Source of the DNA: Pseudomonas koreensis | Lineage (GTDB): Bacteria; Pseudomonadota; Gammaproteobacteria; Pseudomonadales; Pseudomonadaceae | Direction: 5' to 3' | Length of the DNA: 64,000 nt | Assembly (NCBI RefSeq): GCF_012986595.1 | Contig: NZ_JAAQYM010000001.1 | Span: forward strand, 806,001 to 870,000 | In this document: positions 1 through 9,018 of the stretch, one piece after another | How positions within the stretch are numbered: the stretch's first letter is position 1 | How the letters are laid out: the number at the start of each line of letters is the position of its first letter | Notes under the pieces: model-generated | Databases searched by the model: none | What the model was told of the DNA's origin: nothing | The model's input: the letters and a program-made list of their open reading frames with translations, nothing else | Program-made: the position numbers and the translations under genes

Positions 1-1005
1 GGTTACGGCTACATCAAGTCCACTGCTGATTCGCTGCTGCCCGAAGGCGTCAGTCGCGTCTCGCACTTCGTCGAAAAACCCGACGTCAAACGCGCCACCG
101 AATACGTCGAGTCCGGCGGCTACTACTGGAACAGCGGCATGTTCCTGTTCCGCGCCAGCCGCTTCCTCGAAGAGCTGAAAAAGCACGATCCGGACATCTA
201 CGACACCTGCCTGCTGACCCTCGAGCGCAGCCAGCAGGACGCCGACACCGTCACGCTGGACGAAGCCACTTTCGCCTGCTGCCCGGACAACTCCATCGAC
301 TATTCCGTCATGGAAAAAACCCAGCGCGCCTGCGTGGTGCCGCTGACCGCCGGCTGGAGCGATGTCGGTTGCTGGTCGTCGCTGTGGGAAGTCAACGAGA
401 AAGACGCCAACGGCAACGTCAGCAAAGGCGACGTGGTGATCCAGGACAGCAAGAACTGCATGATCCACGGCAACGGCAAACTGGTGTCGGTGATCGGCCT
501 GGAGAACATCGTCGTGGTCGAAACCAAGGACGCGATGATGATCGCCCACAAGGACAAGGTGCAGGGCGTCAAGCAGATGGTCGCCACCCTCAACGAGCAG
601 GGCCGCAGCGAAACCCAGAACCACTGCGAGGTCTACCGTCCGTGGGGCTCGTATGACTCGGTGGACATGGGCGGCCGTTTCCAGGTCAAGCACATCTCGG
701 TCAAACCGGGCGCGTGCCTGTCGCTGCAGATGCACCACCACCGCGCCGAACACTGGATCGTGGTCAGCGGCACCGCCGAAGTGACCTGCGATGACAACGT
801 GTTCCTGCTCTGCGAGAACCAGTCGACCTACATCCCGATCGCCTCGGTGCACCGCCTGCGCAACCCGGGCAAGATCCCGCTGGAAATCATCGAAGTGCAA
901 TCGGGCAGCTACCTGGGCGAAGATGACATCGAGCGTTTCGAAGACATCTACGGTCGCTCGACCCCGATCGAACGCGGCGTGTCGGTGAAAACCATCGCGC
1001 AGTGA
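1..1005 (+). CDS. algA: Mannose-1-phosphate guanylyltransferase / mannose-6-phosphate isomerase (5' end missing)
   Basis: Open from the first base in frame 1, so the N-terminal part with the nucleotide-binding signature lies outside the window. Family role: a bifunctional type II enzyme that isomerises fructose-6-P to mannose-6-P and makes GDP-mannose from mannose-1-P, in the cytoplasm, for alginate and other exopolysaccharides. Seen: the nucleotidyltransferase part (FVEKP, YYWNSGMF, NSIDYSVMEK) followed by the cupin-like isomerase part with YRPWGSYD, QMHHHRAEHWIVV and the C-terminal YLGEDDIERFEDIYGR. The sequence closely follows P. aeruginosa AlgA as I recall it; a PslB/WbpW-type paralogue cannot be excluded without the upstream genes. 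A strong terminator follows directly, so this is probably the last gene of its operon. Confidence 0.87.
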   Translation, partial: GYGYIKSTADSLLPEGVSRVSHFVEKPDVKRATEYVESGGYYWNSGMFLFRASRFLEELKKHDPDIYDTCLLTLERSQQDADTVTLDEATFACCPDNSIDYSVMEKTQRACVVPLTAGWSDVGCWSSLWEVNEKDANGNVSKGDVVIQDSKNCMIHGNGKLVSVIGLENIVVVETKDAMMIAHKDKVQGVKQMVATLNEQGRSETQNHCEVYRPWGSYDSVDMGGRFQVKHISVKPGACLSLQMHHHRAEHWIVVSGTAEVTCDDNVFLLCENQSTYIPIASVHRLRNPGKIPLEIIEVQSGSYLGEDDIERFEDIYGRSTPIERGVSVKTIAQ

Positions 1006-1020
1006 TCACCGCGTAACAAG

Positions 1021-1081
1021 AAGCCCCCGTCCAGCCCGCTGCGTCCCCTATCCTCAGTGGGTTGGGCGGGGGCTTTTTTTT
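1021..1081 (+). terminator. Rho-independent terminator after algA
   Basis: GC-rich inverted repeat (AAGCCCCCG at 1021-1029 with CGGGGGCT at 1067-1074, extended by CCAGCCC/GGGTTGG) followed by a run of eight T. It begins 15 bases after the algA stop. Confidence 0.9.
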
Positions 1082-1086
1082 AAAAG

Positions 1087-1166
1087 CAAAAGATCGCAGC
1101 CTGCGGCAGCTCCTACAGGGAAAACGCGTTCCAACTGCAGGCGTTACCGCAGGCTGCGATCTTTTG
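1087..1166. repeat. REP doublet (GATCGCAGCC family)
   Basis: Two inverted copies of the AAAAGATCGCAGCCTGCGG / GCAGGCTGCGATCTTTTG repeat head flank a short spacer. The same family recurs at about 10564, 11792, 17342, 32740, 34447, 56453 and 58954. Confidence 0.85.
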
Positions 1167-1239
1167 ACTTTGCCCTGCCCATCGCCAACCTCACCTACGC
1201 TTAGGTAGGATGCCCCTCTACCCTGCGAGGTTGTGCGAC

Positions 1240-1704
1240 ATGTTCATCGGCATTTTGCTGGTCATCACCTGGCTGATCCTGTTGCTCCGCTATCCGGCCA
1301 AGGCGTTGCCGGTGTCGGTGGCGGCCGCTGTTGGCCTGGGCCTGGTGGCGGTCTGGGTGGTGTGGCTGGACAACCGCGAGCTCAAGCAACTGGCGCGTCT
1401 GGAAATGCGCATTGCCTACGCCCCAGAGCAGTGCCCGGCGGACCGCCCGCTGCAACTGAAAATGAAAAACGGCAACGACGTCCCGCTGACCGAACTGCGC
1501 TGGCGCATCGCCGCCTACGCGCCGGGCGACACGGTCAATCTGGCCGACAACCAATACACCGCGCCGCGCTATCGTGGCCCCGGCGAATTGCAGGCCGGCG
1601 GCGAATGGGAAGACTGTTTGCCGATGCCACCGCTGCGTGCCGGTTACCGTCCGCAAACCCTGGAATTCCGCGCCGAGCGTTTGCAAGGCAGCTTCTCCGA
1701 CTGA
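1240..1704 (+). CDS. Small membrane-anchored protein of unknown function
   Basis: A 154-residue protein from the ATG at 1240, which has a GCGAGG stretch about nine bases upstream. An in-frame ATG at 1210 would add ten residues but has no usable spacing to a ribosome site. Two hydrophobic segments make up roughly the first 45 residues (FIGILLVITWLILLL and VSVAAAVGLGLVAVWVVW). A soluble, probably beta-rich domain of about 110 residues follows. Relatives are often labelled 'multidrug transporter', but nothing here looks like a transporter and I do not support that name. The SDR gene follows after 34 bases and may be cotranscribed. Confidence 0.7.
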   Translation: MFIGILLVITWLILLLRYPAKALPVSVAAAVGLGLVAVWVVWLDNRELKQLARLEMRIAYAPEQCPADRPLQLKMKNGNDVPLTELRWRIAAYAPGDTVNLADNQYTAPRYRGPGELQAGGEWEDCLPMPPLRAGYRPQTLEFRAERLQGSFSD

Positions 1705-1738
1705 TCCCCTCCCCCCTTTTTTGCACAAGGAATGCGCC

Positions 1739-2563
1739 ATGCCCGTTGCGTTGATTACCGGTTGCTCCAGCGGCATTGGCCGCGCCCTCGCTGACGCCTT
1801 CAAAGCCGCCGGTTACGAGGTCTGGGCCAGTGCGCGCAAGGCCGAGGACGTCTCGGCCCTCGCCGCTGCCGGGTTCACCGCGATCCAGTTGGACGTCAAT
1901 GACAGCGCCGCGCTGGAACAACTCGGCGAACGGATCAACCAGCAACACGGCGGCCTCGACGTGCTGATCAACAACGCCGGTTATGGCGCGATGGGGCCGC
2001 TGCTCGATGGCGGCGTGCCGGCCATGCAGCGCCAGTTCGAGACCAACGTGTTCTCGATTGTCGGCGTGACTCGCGCACTGTTCCCGGTGCTGCGCCGGGC
2101 CAAGGGGCTGGTGGTGAACATCGGCAGTGTCTCAGGGGTTTTGGTCACGCCATTCGCCGGTGCCTACTGCGCCTCGAAAGCCGCCGTGCATGCCTTGAGC
2201 GATGCCTTGCGCATGGAGCTGGCACCGTTCGGCATCCGCGTGATGGAGGTCCAGCCGGGAGCGATCCAGTCGAGCTTCGCCAAGAACGCCGGGCATGAAG
2301 CCGAGCAGTTGATCAACGAGCAATCGCCGTGGTTTGCGCTGCGTGAAGGGATTCGCGCGCGGGCCAAGGCCTCGCAGGACAAGCCGACACCGGCCACTGA
2401 ATTTGCCGCTGAATTGCTCAAGGCTGTGAAGCAGGACAAGCCGCCACGGTTAGTTCGCATTGGCAATGGCAGCCGGGCGTTGCCGTTGCTGGCTACTTTG
2501 TTGCCCAAGGGGTTGCTGGAGTCTGCGTTGATGAAGCGGTTCGGGTTGCGCGCAAAGCTCTGA
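1739..2563 (+). CDS. Short-chain dehydrogenase/reductase (classical SDR)
   Basis: A 274-residue protein; the ATG at 1739 is preceded by AAGGA at a good distance, so the upstream open extension is not coding. Classical SDR features are visible: the cofactor glycine motif TGCSSGIGRAL near the N-terminus, NNAGYG, the catalytic Ser in NIGSVSG, and YCASK with the Tyr/Lys pair. The length is near 270 residues, usual for the family, which reduces or oxidises carbonyl/alcohol groups with NAD(P)H in the cytoplasm. The substrate cannot be read from sequence. It lies 34 bases after the small membrane protein and is followed by a REP doublet. Confidence 0.85.
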   Translation: MPVALITGCSSGIGRALADAFKAAGYEVWASARKAEDVSALAAAGFTAIQLDVNDSAALEQLGERINQQHGGLDVLINNAGYGAMGPLLDGGVPAMQRQFETNVFSIVGVTRALFPVLRRAKGLVVNIGSVSGVLVTPFAGAYCASKAAVHALSDALRMELAPFGIRVMEVQPGAIQSSFAKNAGHEAEQLINEQSPWFALREGIRARAKASQDKPTPATEFAAELLKAVKQDKPPRLVRIGNGSRALPLLATLLPKGLLESALMKRFGLRAKL

Positions 2564-2578
2564 CCCGGAGTCGACACC

Positions 2579-2655
2579 TTCGCGAGCAGGCTCGCTCCCA
2601 CATTGGATCTCTGTCATGCCGAAGGTCCTCTGTGGGAGCGAGCCTGCTCGCGAAG
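2579..2655. repeat. REP doublet (CGCGAGCAGGCTCGCTCCCACA family)
   Basis: TTCGCGAGCAGGCTCGCTCC and its inverted copy ending CCTGCTCGCGAA form a long hairpin between two genes that converge here. Confidence 0.85.
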
Positions 2656-2674
2656 AGGCCGGGTCAGCCAACAG

Positions 2675-3556
2675 TCATCCCCACGCTTTCATGAAATCAA
2701 TAAACGCCCGCACCTTCAGCGGCAAATGCCGGGTATCCGGATACAGCGCATACACACCCTGCTGGGCAAAGCGGTAATCCGCCAGCAACCGCACCAATCG
2801 CCCGGCCTCCAGATCATCCTGAATCAGCCATTGCGGCAAAATCGCCACGCCTTGCCCGGTCAATGCAAAGGCCCTGAGCGTTGCCGAGTTGTCGGCGACG
2901 ATGGCAGTGGTCCCCGGTTTGGGCTGGTAGACATGCTCGCTGCCGGCCGGGTCGGTGACGGTCATTTCCGGGACGCGGCCATGGCCGAGCGTCGGCATCG
3001 ACTCCAGCGTCGCCAGCGTGGCCACCGGTGCAAAGCGTTCGACCAGTTGCGGCGCGGCCACTGCAAACACTTCGAACGTCGACAGCCGCACCGCGCGCAG
3101 ATTGGAGTCGTGCATGCGCCCCAGACGAATCGCCAGGTCAAAGCGCTCGGAGATCAGATCAGCATGGGTCGAGGACGTCGACAGGTGAATGTTCAATTGC
3201 GGCTGTTGCTGACGAAACACCTCCAGCGCCGGCACCACCTGGGCCAGGGCAAACTCCACGGTGGTGGTGATGCGCAGCGTGCCCTTGAGTTGCGAATGCT
3301 CGGAGCGCGCTTCCTCGATCGCCAGGCGCGCCTCGTCGAGGGTGCGCAGGCAGCGGCGATAAAAACGCTCGCCGGCATCGGTCAGGGCCAGTTGGCGGGT
3401 GTTGCGCGTGAGCAGCGTCACGCCCAATTCCTCTTCCAGGCGCTTGAGGTTGAAGCTCACCACGGCACGGGTCTGGCCCAGGGTGTCGGCGGCGGCCGTC
3501 AGTGACCCGGCCTCCACCACCGCTTTGAACGTGTCGAAACGGTCCAGACTGACCAT
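2675..3556 (-). CDS. LysR-family transcriptional regulator
   Basis: A 293-residue protein starting at the ATG at 3556, eight bases downstream of GGAGGG; a TTG at 3577 would lengthen it slightly. The N-terminal winged helix (FDTFKAVVEAGSLTAAADTL, then KRLEEELGVTLLTRNTRQLALTDAG) is typical LysR; the remainder is the periplasmic-binding-like effector domain. It belongs to the group with a single 'ERFYRRC' linker, as in regulators of small exporters. It is divergent from the MFS exporter at 3666 with about 110 bases between the starts, so it most likely controls that exporter and the small gene after it. The inducer is unknown. Confidence 0.88.
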   Translation of the reverse strand: MVSLDRFDTFKAVVEAGSLTAAADTLGQTRAVVSFNLKRLEEELGVTLLTRNTRQLALTDAGERFYRRCLRTLDEARLAIEEARSEHSQLKGTLRITTTVEFALAQVVPALEVFRQQQPQLNIHLSTSSTHADLISERFDLAIRLGRMHDSNLRAVRLSTFEVFAVAAPQLVERFAPVATLATLESMPTLGHGRVPEMTVTDPAGSEHVYQPKPGTTAIVADNSATLRAFALTGQGVAILPQWLIQDDLEAGRLVRLLADYRFAQQGVYALYPDTRHLPLKVRAFIDFMKAWG

Positions 3557-3665
3557 CGTCACGGCCCTCCCTGTCAAAATAATTTTGACAAACTAGCAGG
3601 CAAACCAGCGTTTTCCTATCGCCACAAGCGCCCTACCCTGCACGTCTCATCACAGGGAAGCTGCC

Positions 3666-5036
3666 ATGGCCTATCGCTCGAAAGTCGCGCTGGTGTATTT
3701 GTTCGGGTTCGCCCTCGACCTGCTGAACATGTTCGCCGCCAGCATTGCCTACCCGGACATCGCGCGGGAGTTGCACGCCTCGGTGCCGCAACTGGCGTGG
3801 ATCAGCAACGCCTACATGCTCGGGCTGACGCTGATCATTCCGATGAGCGTGTGGCTGGCTGCACGACTGGGTGAGCGCCGGCTGATTCTCGGTTCACTGC
3901 TGCTGTTCGGCATCGCCTCGGGGCTGGTGGCCCAGGCCGGGTCGATTGAAAGCCTGATTGGCTGGCGCCTGCTGCAAGGGCTCGGGGGCGGCTTGTTGCT
4001 GCCGGTCGGGCAAGCCCTGGCGTATCGGCAATTCCCGGTGGCGCAGCGGGCGCACCTCACTGGCGTGGTGTTGCTGGTCGCGCTGATGGTCCCGGCCCTG
4101 TCGCCGGCGGCGGGCGGCCTGATCGTCGAGGCCTTGTCGTGGCGCTGGATTTTCTACCTGAACCTGCCGCTGGCATTGTTGGCGTTCGCCCTGGGCCTGT
4201 TGTGGCTGAAAGCCGATCAGCCCAGCACCGAACGCCCGACGCTGGATCTGCGCGGCCTGCTGCTGGCGGTGTCAGCCCTGAGCCTGTTGCTGGTGGCCGT
4301 GAGCCTGGCCAGCGCCTCCGCAACTCGTCAACTCGCTGGCGGGGTCCTGCTGCTCGGTGCATTGCTCCTGTGGTTATACCTGCGTGATGGCTGGCACAAA
4401 CCCGACGCCGTCCTCGACCTGCAACTGATCAAGAGTCCGTCGCTGCGCCTGGCGATGCTGATCTACCTGTTCGTGCCCGGGATCTTTACCGGGACCAACA
4501 TGATTGCCGTGTTGTACCTGCACCAGCTCGGTGTCGGCGCCGCGCAAACCGGTGCGCTGATGCTGGCCTGGGCCGCCGCCTCGGGCGTGGCGATCATGCT
4601 CGGCAAACGCAGTTTCAACCGTATCGGTCCCAAACCGTTGCTGATCGCCGGCATGCTTTTGCAGTGCCTGGGCATTGTCCTGCTGATGCGCATCGAACAG
4701 CCCGCCGCCGCGCCGCTGATCATCGCTTACGCCCTGATGGGACTGGGCGGCAGCCTGTGCAGCGTGACCGCGCAGACCCTGGCGTTTGTCGGTATGACCC
4801 CGGAAAAAATGGGCCACTCCAGCGCCTTGTGGAACATCAATCGCCAACTCGGTTTCTGCCTCGGCGCGGCGCTGCTGAGTTCGCTGTTGGGCGCACTGGG
4901 CGGCCACGGTTTCCAATACTGTTTTCTCGCGGCTGCCTTGCTCACATTGCTGCCGATGATCGCCGTGCTGCGTTTCGACGCCTCCAAAGTGCTCGCGCTG
5001 CTGAGCACACCGCCCCTTCAGGAAAAATCCACATGA
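3666..5036 (+). CDS. MFS exporter, DHA2 (EmrB/QacA-like) type
   Basis: A 456-residue integral membrane protein with many hydrophobic helices along its whole length. The N-terminal half carries the MFS loop and motif (SNAYMLGLTLIIPMSVWLAARLGERR), and WRLLQGLGGGLLLPVGQA resembles the antiporter motif region of drug exporters. Family role: proton-driven export of drugs or small organic compounds across the inner membrane. It is somewhat shorter than typical 500-residue EmrB proteins, closer to HsrA-like members. The stop codon overlaps the next gene by four bases (ATGA), so the two are translationally coupled. Probably regulated by the divergent LysR gene. Substrate unknown. Confidence 0.85.
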   Translation: MAYRSKVALVYLFGFALDLLNMFAASIAYPDIARELHASVPQLAWISNAYMLGLTLIIPMSVWLAARLGERRLILGSLLLFGIASGLVAQAGSIESLIGWRLLQGLGGGLLLPVGQALAYRQFPVAQRAHLTGVVLLVALMVPALSPAAGGLIVEALSWRWIFYLNLPLALLAFALGLLWLKADQPSTERPTLDLRGLLLAVSALSLLLVAVSLASASATRQLAGGVLLLGALLLWLYLRDGWHKPDAVLDLQLIKSPSLRLAMLIYLFVPGIFTGTNMIAVLYLHQLGVGAAQTGALMLAWAAASGVAIMLGKRSFNRIGPKPLLIAGMLLQCLGIVLLMRIEQPAAAPLIIAYALMGLGGSLCSVTAQTLAFVGMTPEKMGHSSALWNINRQLGFCLGAALLSSLLGALGGHGFQYCFLAAALLTLLPMIAVLRFDASKVLALLSTPPLQEKST

Positions 5037-5431
5037 TTGACTACAACGAATATTTTGATGAAGTGATCCAGGCCCACCTGGTCATCGAACGCTGGTTTGC
5101 CGTGGAGCAGGATTCGGCAGAACTGGAGCGCTTGCTGAGCCGGTTCTCGGCGGATTTTTCCATGGTCACGCCGCTGGGCCGGGCGCTGGATATCGACGCC
5201 TTGCGCGCGCTGTTTCAGACGGCGGGCGGGAAGAAGCCCGGGTTCAGGATCGAGCTCAGTGAGCTGCGCGGGATTGCCCTGCATTCGCAGGGAGCGACGC
5301 TGAGTTACCGCGAGCAGCAGACCGATGCGAGCGGGGTGCACACCGATCGGCGCTCGACGGTGGTGTTTGAAAGAACCGAGACCGGTCGGGTGCTGTGGCG
5401 GCATTTGCACGAAACGTTTTGCCAAGGCTGA
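5033..5431 (+). CDS. NTF2-like / SnoaL-type small protein
   Basis: A 132-residue protein whose ATG overlaps the exporter stop (ATGA). Sequence order (an N-terminal helix around YNEYFDEVIQAHLVIERWF, a central MVTPLGRALDIDALRALF segment, and C-terminal strands ending in WRHLHETFCQG) suits a DUF4440/NTF2-like fold, usually a small binding pocket with or without enzyme activity. No catalytic residues can be assigned with confidence. The tight coupling to the exporter suggests work on the same compound. A REP doublet follows. Confidence 0.7.
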   Translation: MIDYNEYFDEVIQAHLVIERWFAVEQDSAELERLLSRFSADFSMVTPLGRALDIDALRALFQTAGGKKPGFRIELSELRGIALHSQGATLSYREQQTDASGVHTDRRSTVVFERTETGRVLWRHLHETFCQG

Positions 5432-5442
5432 TGCGATCCCTT

Positions 5443-5575
5443 TGTGGCGAGGGAGCTTGCTCCCGCTGGGCTGCGCAGCAGCCCCAATACCTGCCCACAA
5501 CCCTGTCAGGCAAACCGCGCCGTCAGCTTTGACGACTGCTACGCAGCCGAGCGGGAGCAAGCTTCCTCGCCACAG
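5443..5575. repeat. REP doublet (GTGGCGAGGGAGCTTGCTCCC family)
   Basis: GTGGCGAGGGAGCTTGCTCC at the left end and the inverted GGGAGCAAGCTTCCTCGCCA at the right end, about 90 bases apart, between two converging transcription units. One arm carries a T replacing a C. Confidence 0.85.
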
Positions 5576-5577
5576 GT

Positions 5578-6441
5578 TTACTCTCCCGTGTCCTGCTTCA
5601 CCACCACCGTGCAGGTAATCCCCGCCGCCAATAGCACACCTTCCGGCACTTCATCGATGTGAATGCGCACCGGCACCCGCTGCGCCAGGCGCACCCAGTT
5701 GAAGGTCGGGTTGACGTCGGCGATCAGTTCGCGACTTTCCGGGTTGTCGCGGTCGTAGATGCCGCGGGAAATGCTCTCCACGTGGCCCTTCAACACTTCG
5801 CCGCTCATCAGTTGCATGTCGGCCTTGTCGCCCACGCGTATGTGCGGCAGCTTGGTCTCTTCGAAGAAGCCGTAGACCCAGAACGAGTTCATGTCGACCA
5901 CGGCCATTTTCGCTTCACCGATGCGCGCGTAGTCGCCGCGATGCACGTTGAGGTTGGTCACGTAGCCGTCCACCGCCGCGCGCACTTCGGTGCGTTTGAG
6001 GTTGAGTTCGGCGGCTTCCAGTTGCGCTTGCGCGTGTTGGTAATCGGCCAGCGCGGCGTCGGCGATGTTGCTGGCATCGTCGCGGTTTTCCTTGGAGATC
6101 ACCAGGTTGTCGAGGTCGGCGCGGCGGTGCGCGTTGACCTTGCGCATCTCCCAGGTCGACTTGCGCGAGGCGACCAGCGACTGCGCCTGTTTGACCGCGA
6201 TGCGGTAGTGCTCCGGGTCGATCTGCATGAGCAAATCGCCCTTCTTCACCAACTGGTTGTCGCGCACCGGCACTTCGATGACTTCACCGGTGACGTCGGC
6301 CGCGACGTTGATGATGTCGGCGCGCACCCGACCGTCGCGGGTCCACGGAGTATTCATGTAGTGCTCCCACAACGTGCGGCCGATCCACAACGCCAGGGCC
6401 AGCACCAGCAGGGTCGCGAGCAGGCTGAAAAACTTTTTCAT
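5578..6441 (-). CDS. HlyD-family periplasmic adaptor of efflux system (AaeA-like)
   Basis: A 287-residue membrane fusion protein starting at the ATG at 6441, with GAAGG six bases upstream. One N-terminal membrane anchor (FFSLLATLLVLALALWIG) is followed by the biotinyl-lipoyl-like strand pair (VAADVTGEVIEVPVRDNQLVKKGDLLMQID), a helical hairpin (about residues 75-150), the second lipoyl half (AAVDGYVTNLNVHRGDYA) and a beta-barrel. Length and motifs match AaeA/EmrA-type adaptors of aromatic carboxylic acid efflux. It is the last gene of a four-gene minus-strand operon (outer membrane factor, FUSC pump, DUF1656, adaptor), giving a complete tripartite system. Confidence 0.88.
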   Translation of the reverse strand: MKKFFSLLATLLVLALALWIGRTLWEHYMNTPWTRDGRVRADIINVAADVTGEVIEVPVRDNQLVKKGDLLMQIDPEHYRIAVKQAQSLVASRKSTWEMRKVNAHRRADLDNLVISKENRDDASNIADAALADYQHAQAQLEAAELNLKRTEVRAAVDGYVTNLNVHRGDYARIGEAKMAVVDMNSFWVYGFFEETKLPHIRVGDKADMQLMSGEVLKGHVESISRGIYDRDNPESRELIADVNPTFNWVRLAQRVPVRIHIDEVPEGVLLAAGITCTVVVKQDTGE

Positions 6442-6464
6442 CAGGGCCTTCTTCAGAGAGAGAG

Positions 6465-6665
6465 TCAACGGTAAACAGTCAGCGCCATGGCGCCGAACAG
6501 ACAGGTAAACAGGCTCAGGCGCAGCAGCGCCGGGTGCCAGAAGAAGCGGTACAGGTCGAACCCCGAGAGGAACCGGTCCAGCGCCCAGGCCAGCGCCGCA
6601 GCGACGAAAAACATCAGGGTCATGGTCGGCATGTACACGCCGTGGAAGGCGATTTCACGAGGCAT
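6465..6665 (-). CDS. DUF1656 small membrane protein (AaeX-like)
   Basis: A 66-residue protein from the ATG at 6665, preceded by AAGGA. Starts MPREIAFHGVYMPTMTLMF and has two hydrophobic segments, the standard DUF1656 pattern. DUF1656 genes sit between the FUSC pump and the HlyD adaptor in aae-type operons; their exact job is not known. Here the start overlaps the last 11 bases of the FUSC gene and the adaptor begins 23 bases after its stop. Confidence 0.87.
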   Translation of the reverse strand: MPREIAFHGVYMPTMTLMFFVAAALAWALDRFLSGFDLYRFFWHPALLRLSLFTCLFGAMALTVYR

Positions 6666-8847
6666 GGGCAAGTCCTTCGGGCTTGGCGACGGCATAGGCG
6701 GCGAGCGGTGATTGCGGGTCGAGCAACGAGGTGCGGATGAAGTGCAGGTAGCTCTTCACCCGGCGCAACGCGGACGTATCGAAGTGCGGCGCGAATGGCT
6801 CGTCAGTCGCGGCGACCCGGCTGATCGCGTGATCCACCGCCACCAATGCGCGCTCCAGATTGCTCTGGTTCGGTTGCAGAAACAGCCGCACCAGCGCCCG
6901 GCCCATCACGCGGATCGCCTGACGCCACGGCTGCGATTCGGCATACGCCGGGTGCACCGGGAGAATCGCCTGTTCCTTGCGCAACTCGATGATCGCGTGG
7001 CCGACTTCCAGCACCACGAACATCCAGCGCAGCAGGTTCTTCTGCACGGTCGGCTGCCCGGCGGCGAGCCCGTAAGCCTGATGCAGCAGGTCGCGGGTGC
7101 GGCTCTCGAAACTTGACGCCAGGCCCTTGAGCTTGCCGCTGATCGCGTACACCACCTGGCCGCGCAGATCCTGCTCCAGACGCTTCCACAACCAGCGGCT
7201 GTTGGGCGGCAGAATAATTGCGCCGGCAGCGGCGCAAACGAGCATGCCCATGACCATGGCGATGTAGTCGTTGATGAAGGTGTAAGGGTTGTAGACGGTC
7301 AGATTGTCCGGCACCGAACCGGTGCTGAAAAAGATCAACAACCCCAAGCCCACGCCTGCGTATTGCGGCCGCGAAGCGAGAAACGAACCGAGCACGATCA
7401 CCGGTGCGAGCATCACGCACAGCAGGGGAAAACCGTCGATCCACGGAAAGATGAAAAACATCTCGACGAAGCCGATCAGCGCCCCGAGAAACGTGCCGCA
7501 CGCCATCTGGAACGCCATGCGCTTCGGGTTCGGCGTGGCGGCGGACAGGCCGACGGTGGCCGCAGCAATCAGGGTCATGGTCGCGCCGCTTGGCCACGCA
7601 GTGGCGACCCAGTAACTGCCCAGCACGATCAGGATGAACGAGGCACGAATGCCCGAAGCGGCGGCGGCCCACCAGTTGGTCTGCGGGGTGAACGGCTCGT
7701 CCCAGCGTTCGCGTTCGTGGCTGTGATCGGCCAGCGAGGCGTGGGTCTGTGCATAACTGTGCAGGTCGTCGACGAAGCGATACAGCAGCTCGTACGCGGT
7801 GTGGAAATCCAGTTGCTCGGCTTCGCTCGGGCCGGTTTCCTGAAAGATGCCGCGCAAGGTTCGCACGCGCGTCGGCAGGCCTTCCTTGTAGGCCGCCAAA
7901 GCGGTCGCCAAACGTGCAGCGTCCGGGCTGGTCAGGGCGCGGCCGCTGAAACCGTCGAGCACTTCGGCCAGGTCCTGCAAACCCGGTTTGATCGCAGCCA
8001 CCACGTGTTCTTCACCGTTGCCGCGCAGGCGTTCGAGCAACTGATGCAAGGCGTTGAAACGCGTGGTGATGCCCATGAACTCGCTGTTCAAGCGACTGAG
8101 GCGACCGTTGCGCCGACGCATGTGCGGGTCTTCGAATACGGTCACGCTGCGCAGCCCTTCCAGGCCCACCGCTTCTGCGATGAAGCGCACGTTGTTGGTC
8201 TCGAAGGCGTCGGCCTTGCTGCGCCCGCGCAGGCCATCGGTGACGAACAGGGCAAACACGCCGAAGCGCTGATACAACGCGTTGCGCATCGCCGCACTGG
8301 CGGTTTGCGGCAGGATCGCGGCGCTGATCACGGTCGAACAGAGAATCCCCAGAGAGATTTCCAGCACCCGCCACACCGCGGCCATGAACGCCCCGTCCGG
8401 ATGGGCCAGCGCCGGCAGCCCGACCATCGCTGCGGTGTAGCCGGCGAGGACAAAACCGTAGGCGCGAAAGTTACGGCAGCGTGCCGCACCGGCCGAGCAG
8501 ATGCCGACCCAGATCGCCAGCGAGCCGAGGAACAGTTCGGTGTTCTGCGCGAACAGCGCGATCAGCGTGACCATCATCGCCGACCCGGCCAGGGTGCCGA
8601 GGAAGCGATAGAAACTCTTGGCGAACACATGACCGCTCTGCGGCTGCATGACGATGAACACGGTGATCATCGCCGTGCGCGGTTGCGGCAACTCCAGGCG
8701 CATCGCCAGCCATAACGTCAGGAACGCGGCGAGCAAAACCTTGAAGATATACACCCAGGTCACGCCATCGCTGCGCGCCCAGTCAAACAGACCCCGGCGC
8801 CATTCCAGGGAGTAGAGCCAGCGTAGAGGTGCGGGCAAGGGAGTCAT
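6655..8847 (-). CDS. FUSC-family inner-membrane efflux pump (AaeB-like)
   Basis: A 730-residue protein from the ATG at 8847 (MTPLPAPLRWLYSLEW); the open extension upstream to 8967 runs through a REP element and is not coding. Two blocks of about six hydrophobic helices (residues about 35-190 and 390-540), separated by a long soluble region, are the FUSC/AaeB layout. Family role: export of aromatic carboxylic acids or similar organic anions across the inner membrane together with an AaeA-like adaptor. The outer-membrane factor gene lies just upstream on the same strand. The substrate is inferred from family only. Confidence 0.88.
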   Translation of the reverse strand: MTPLPAPLRWLYSLEWRRGLFDWARSDGVTWVYIFKVLLAAFLTLWLAMRLELPQPRTAMITVFIVMQPQSGHVFAKSFYRFLGTLAGSAMMVTLIALFAQNTELFLGSLAIWVGICSAGAARCRNFRAYGFVLAGYTAAMVGLPALAHPDGAFMAAVWRVLEISLGILCSTVISAAILPQTASAAMRNALYQRFGVFALFVTDGLRGRSKADAFETNNVRFIAEAVGLEGLRSVTVFEDPHMRRRNGRLSRLNSEFMGITTRFNALHQLLERLRGNGEEHVVAAIKPGLQDLAEVLDGFSGRALTSPDAARLATALAAYKEGLPTRVRTLRGIFQETGPSEAEQLDFHTAYELLYRFVDDLHSYAQTHASLADHSHERERWDEPFTPQTNWWAAAASGIRASFILIVLGSYWVATAWPSGATMTLIAAATVGLSAATPNPKRMAFQMACGTFLGALIGFVEMFFIFPWIDGFPLLCVMLAPVIVLGSFLASRPQYAGVGLGLLIFFSTGSVPDNLTVYNPYTFINDYIAMVMGMLVCAAAGAIILPPNSRWLWKRLEQDLRGQVVYAISGKLKGLASSFESRTRDLLHQAYGLAAGQPTVQKNLLRWMFVVLEVGHAIIELRKEQAILPVHPAYAESQPWRQAIRVMGRALVRLFLQPNQSNLERALVAVDHAISRVAATDEPFAPHFDTSALRRVKSYLHFIRTSLLDPQSPLAAYAVAKPEGLAHAS

Positions 8848-8896
8848 TTGGTCTTGCTCAATGAATGAAGAAAAAATCTGTGGATCACACAATTCC

Positions 8897-8993
8897 TGTG
8901 GCGAGGGAGCTTGCTCCCGCTGGGCTGCGAAGCGGCCCCCAAAATCTTGTGAGCGCTGCGCGCTCAAGCGGGAGCAAGCTCCCTCGCCACAGG
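8897..8993. repeat. REP doublet (GTGGCGAGGGAGCTTGCTCCC family)
   Basis: Inverted copies of GTGGCGAGGGAGCTTGCTCC about 50 bases apart, lying between the outer membrane factor gene and the FUSC gene of the same operon. A hairpin here could alter the relative output of the two parts of the operon. Confidence 0.85.
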
Positions 8994-9018
8994 TTTGCGC
9001 ATGCCGTCGGGATTGTGT

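Noticed and set aside
1210..1239. Earlier start (ATG 1210) of the small membrane protein
   Set aside because: The GG-rich stretch touches the ATG, giving no spacing, while ATG 1240 has a usable site.
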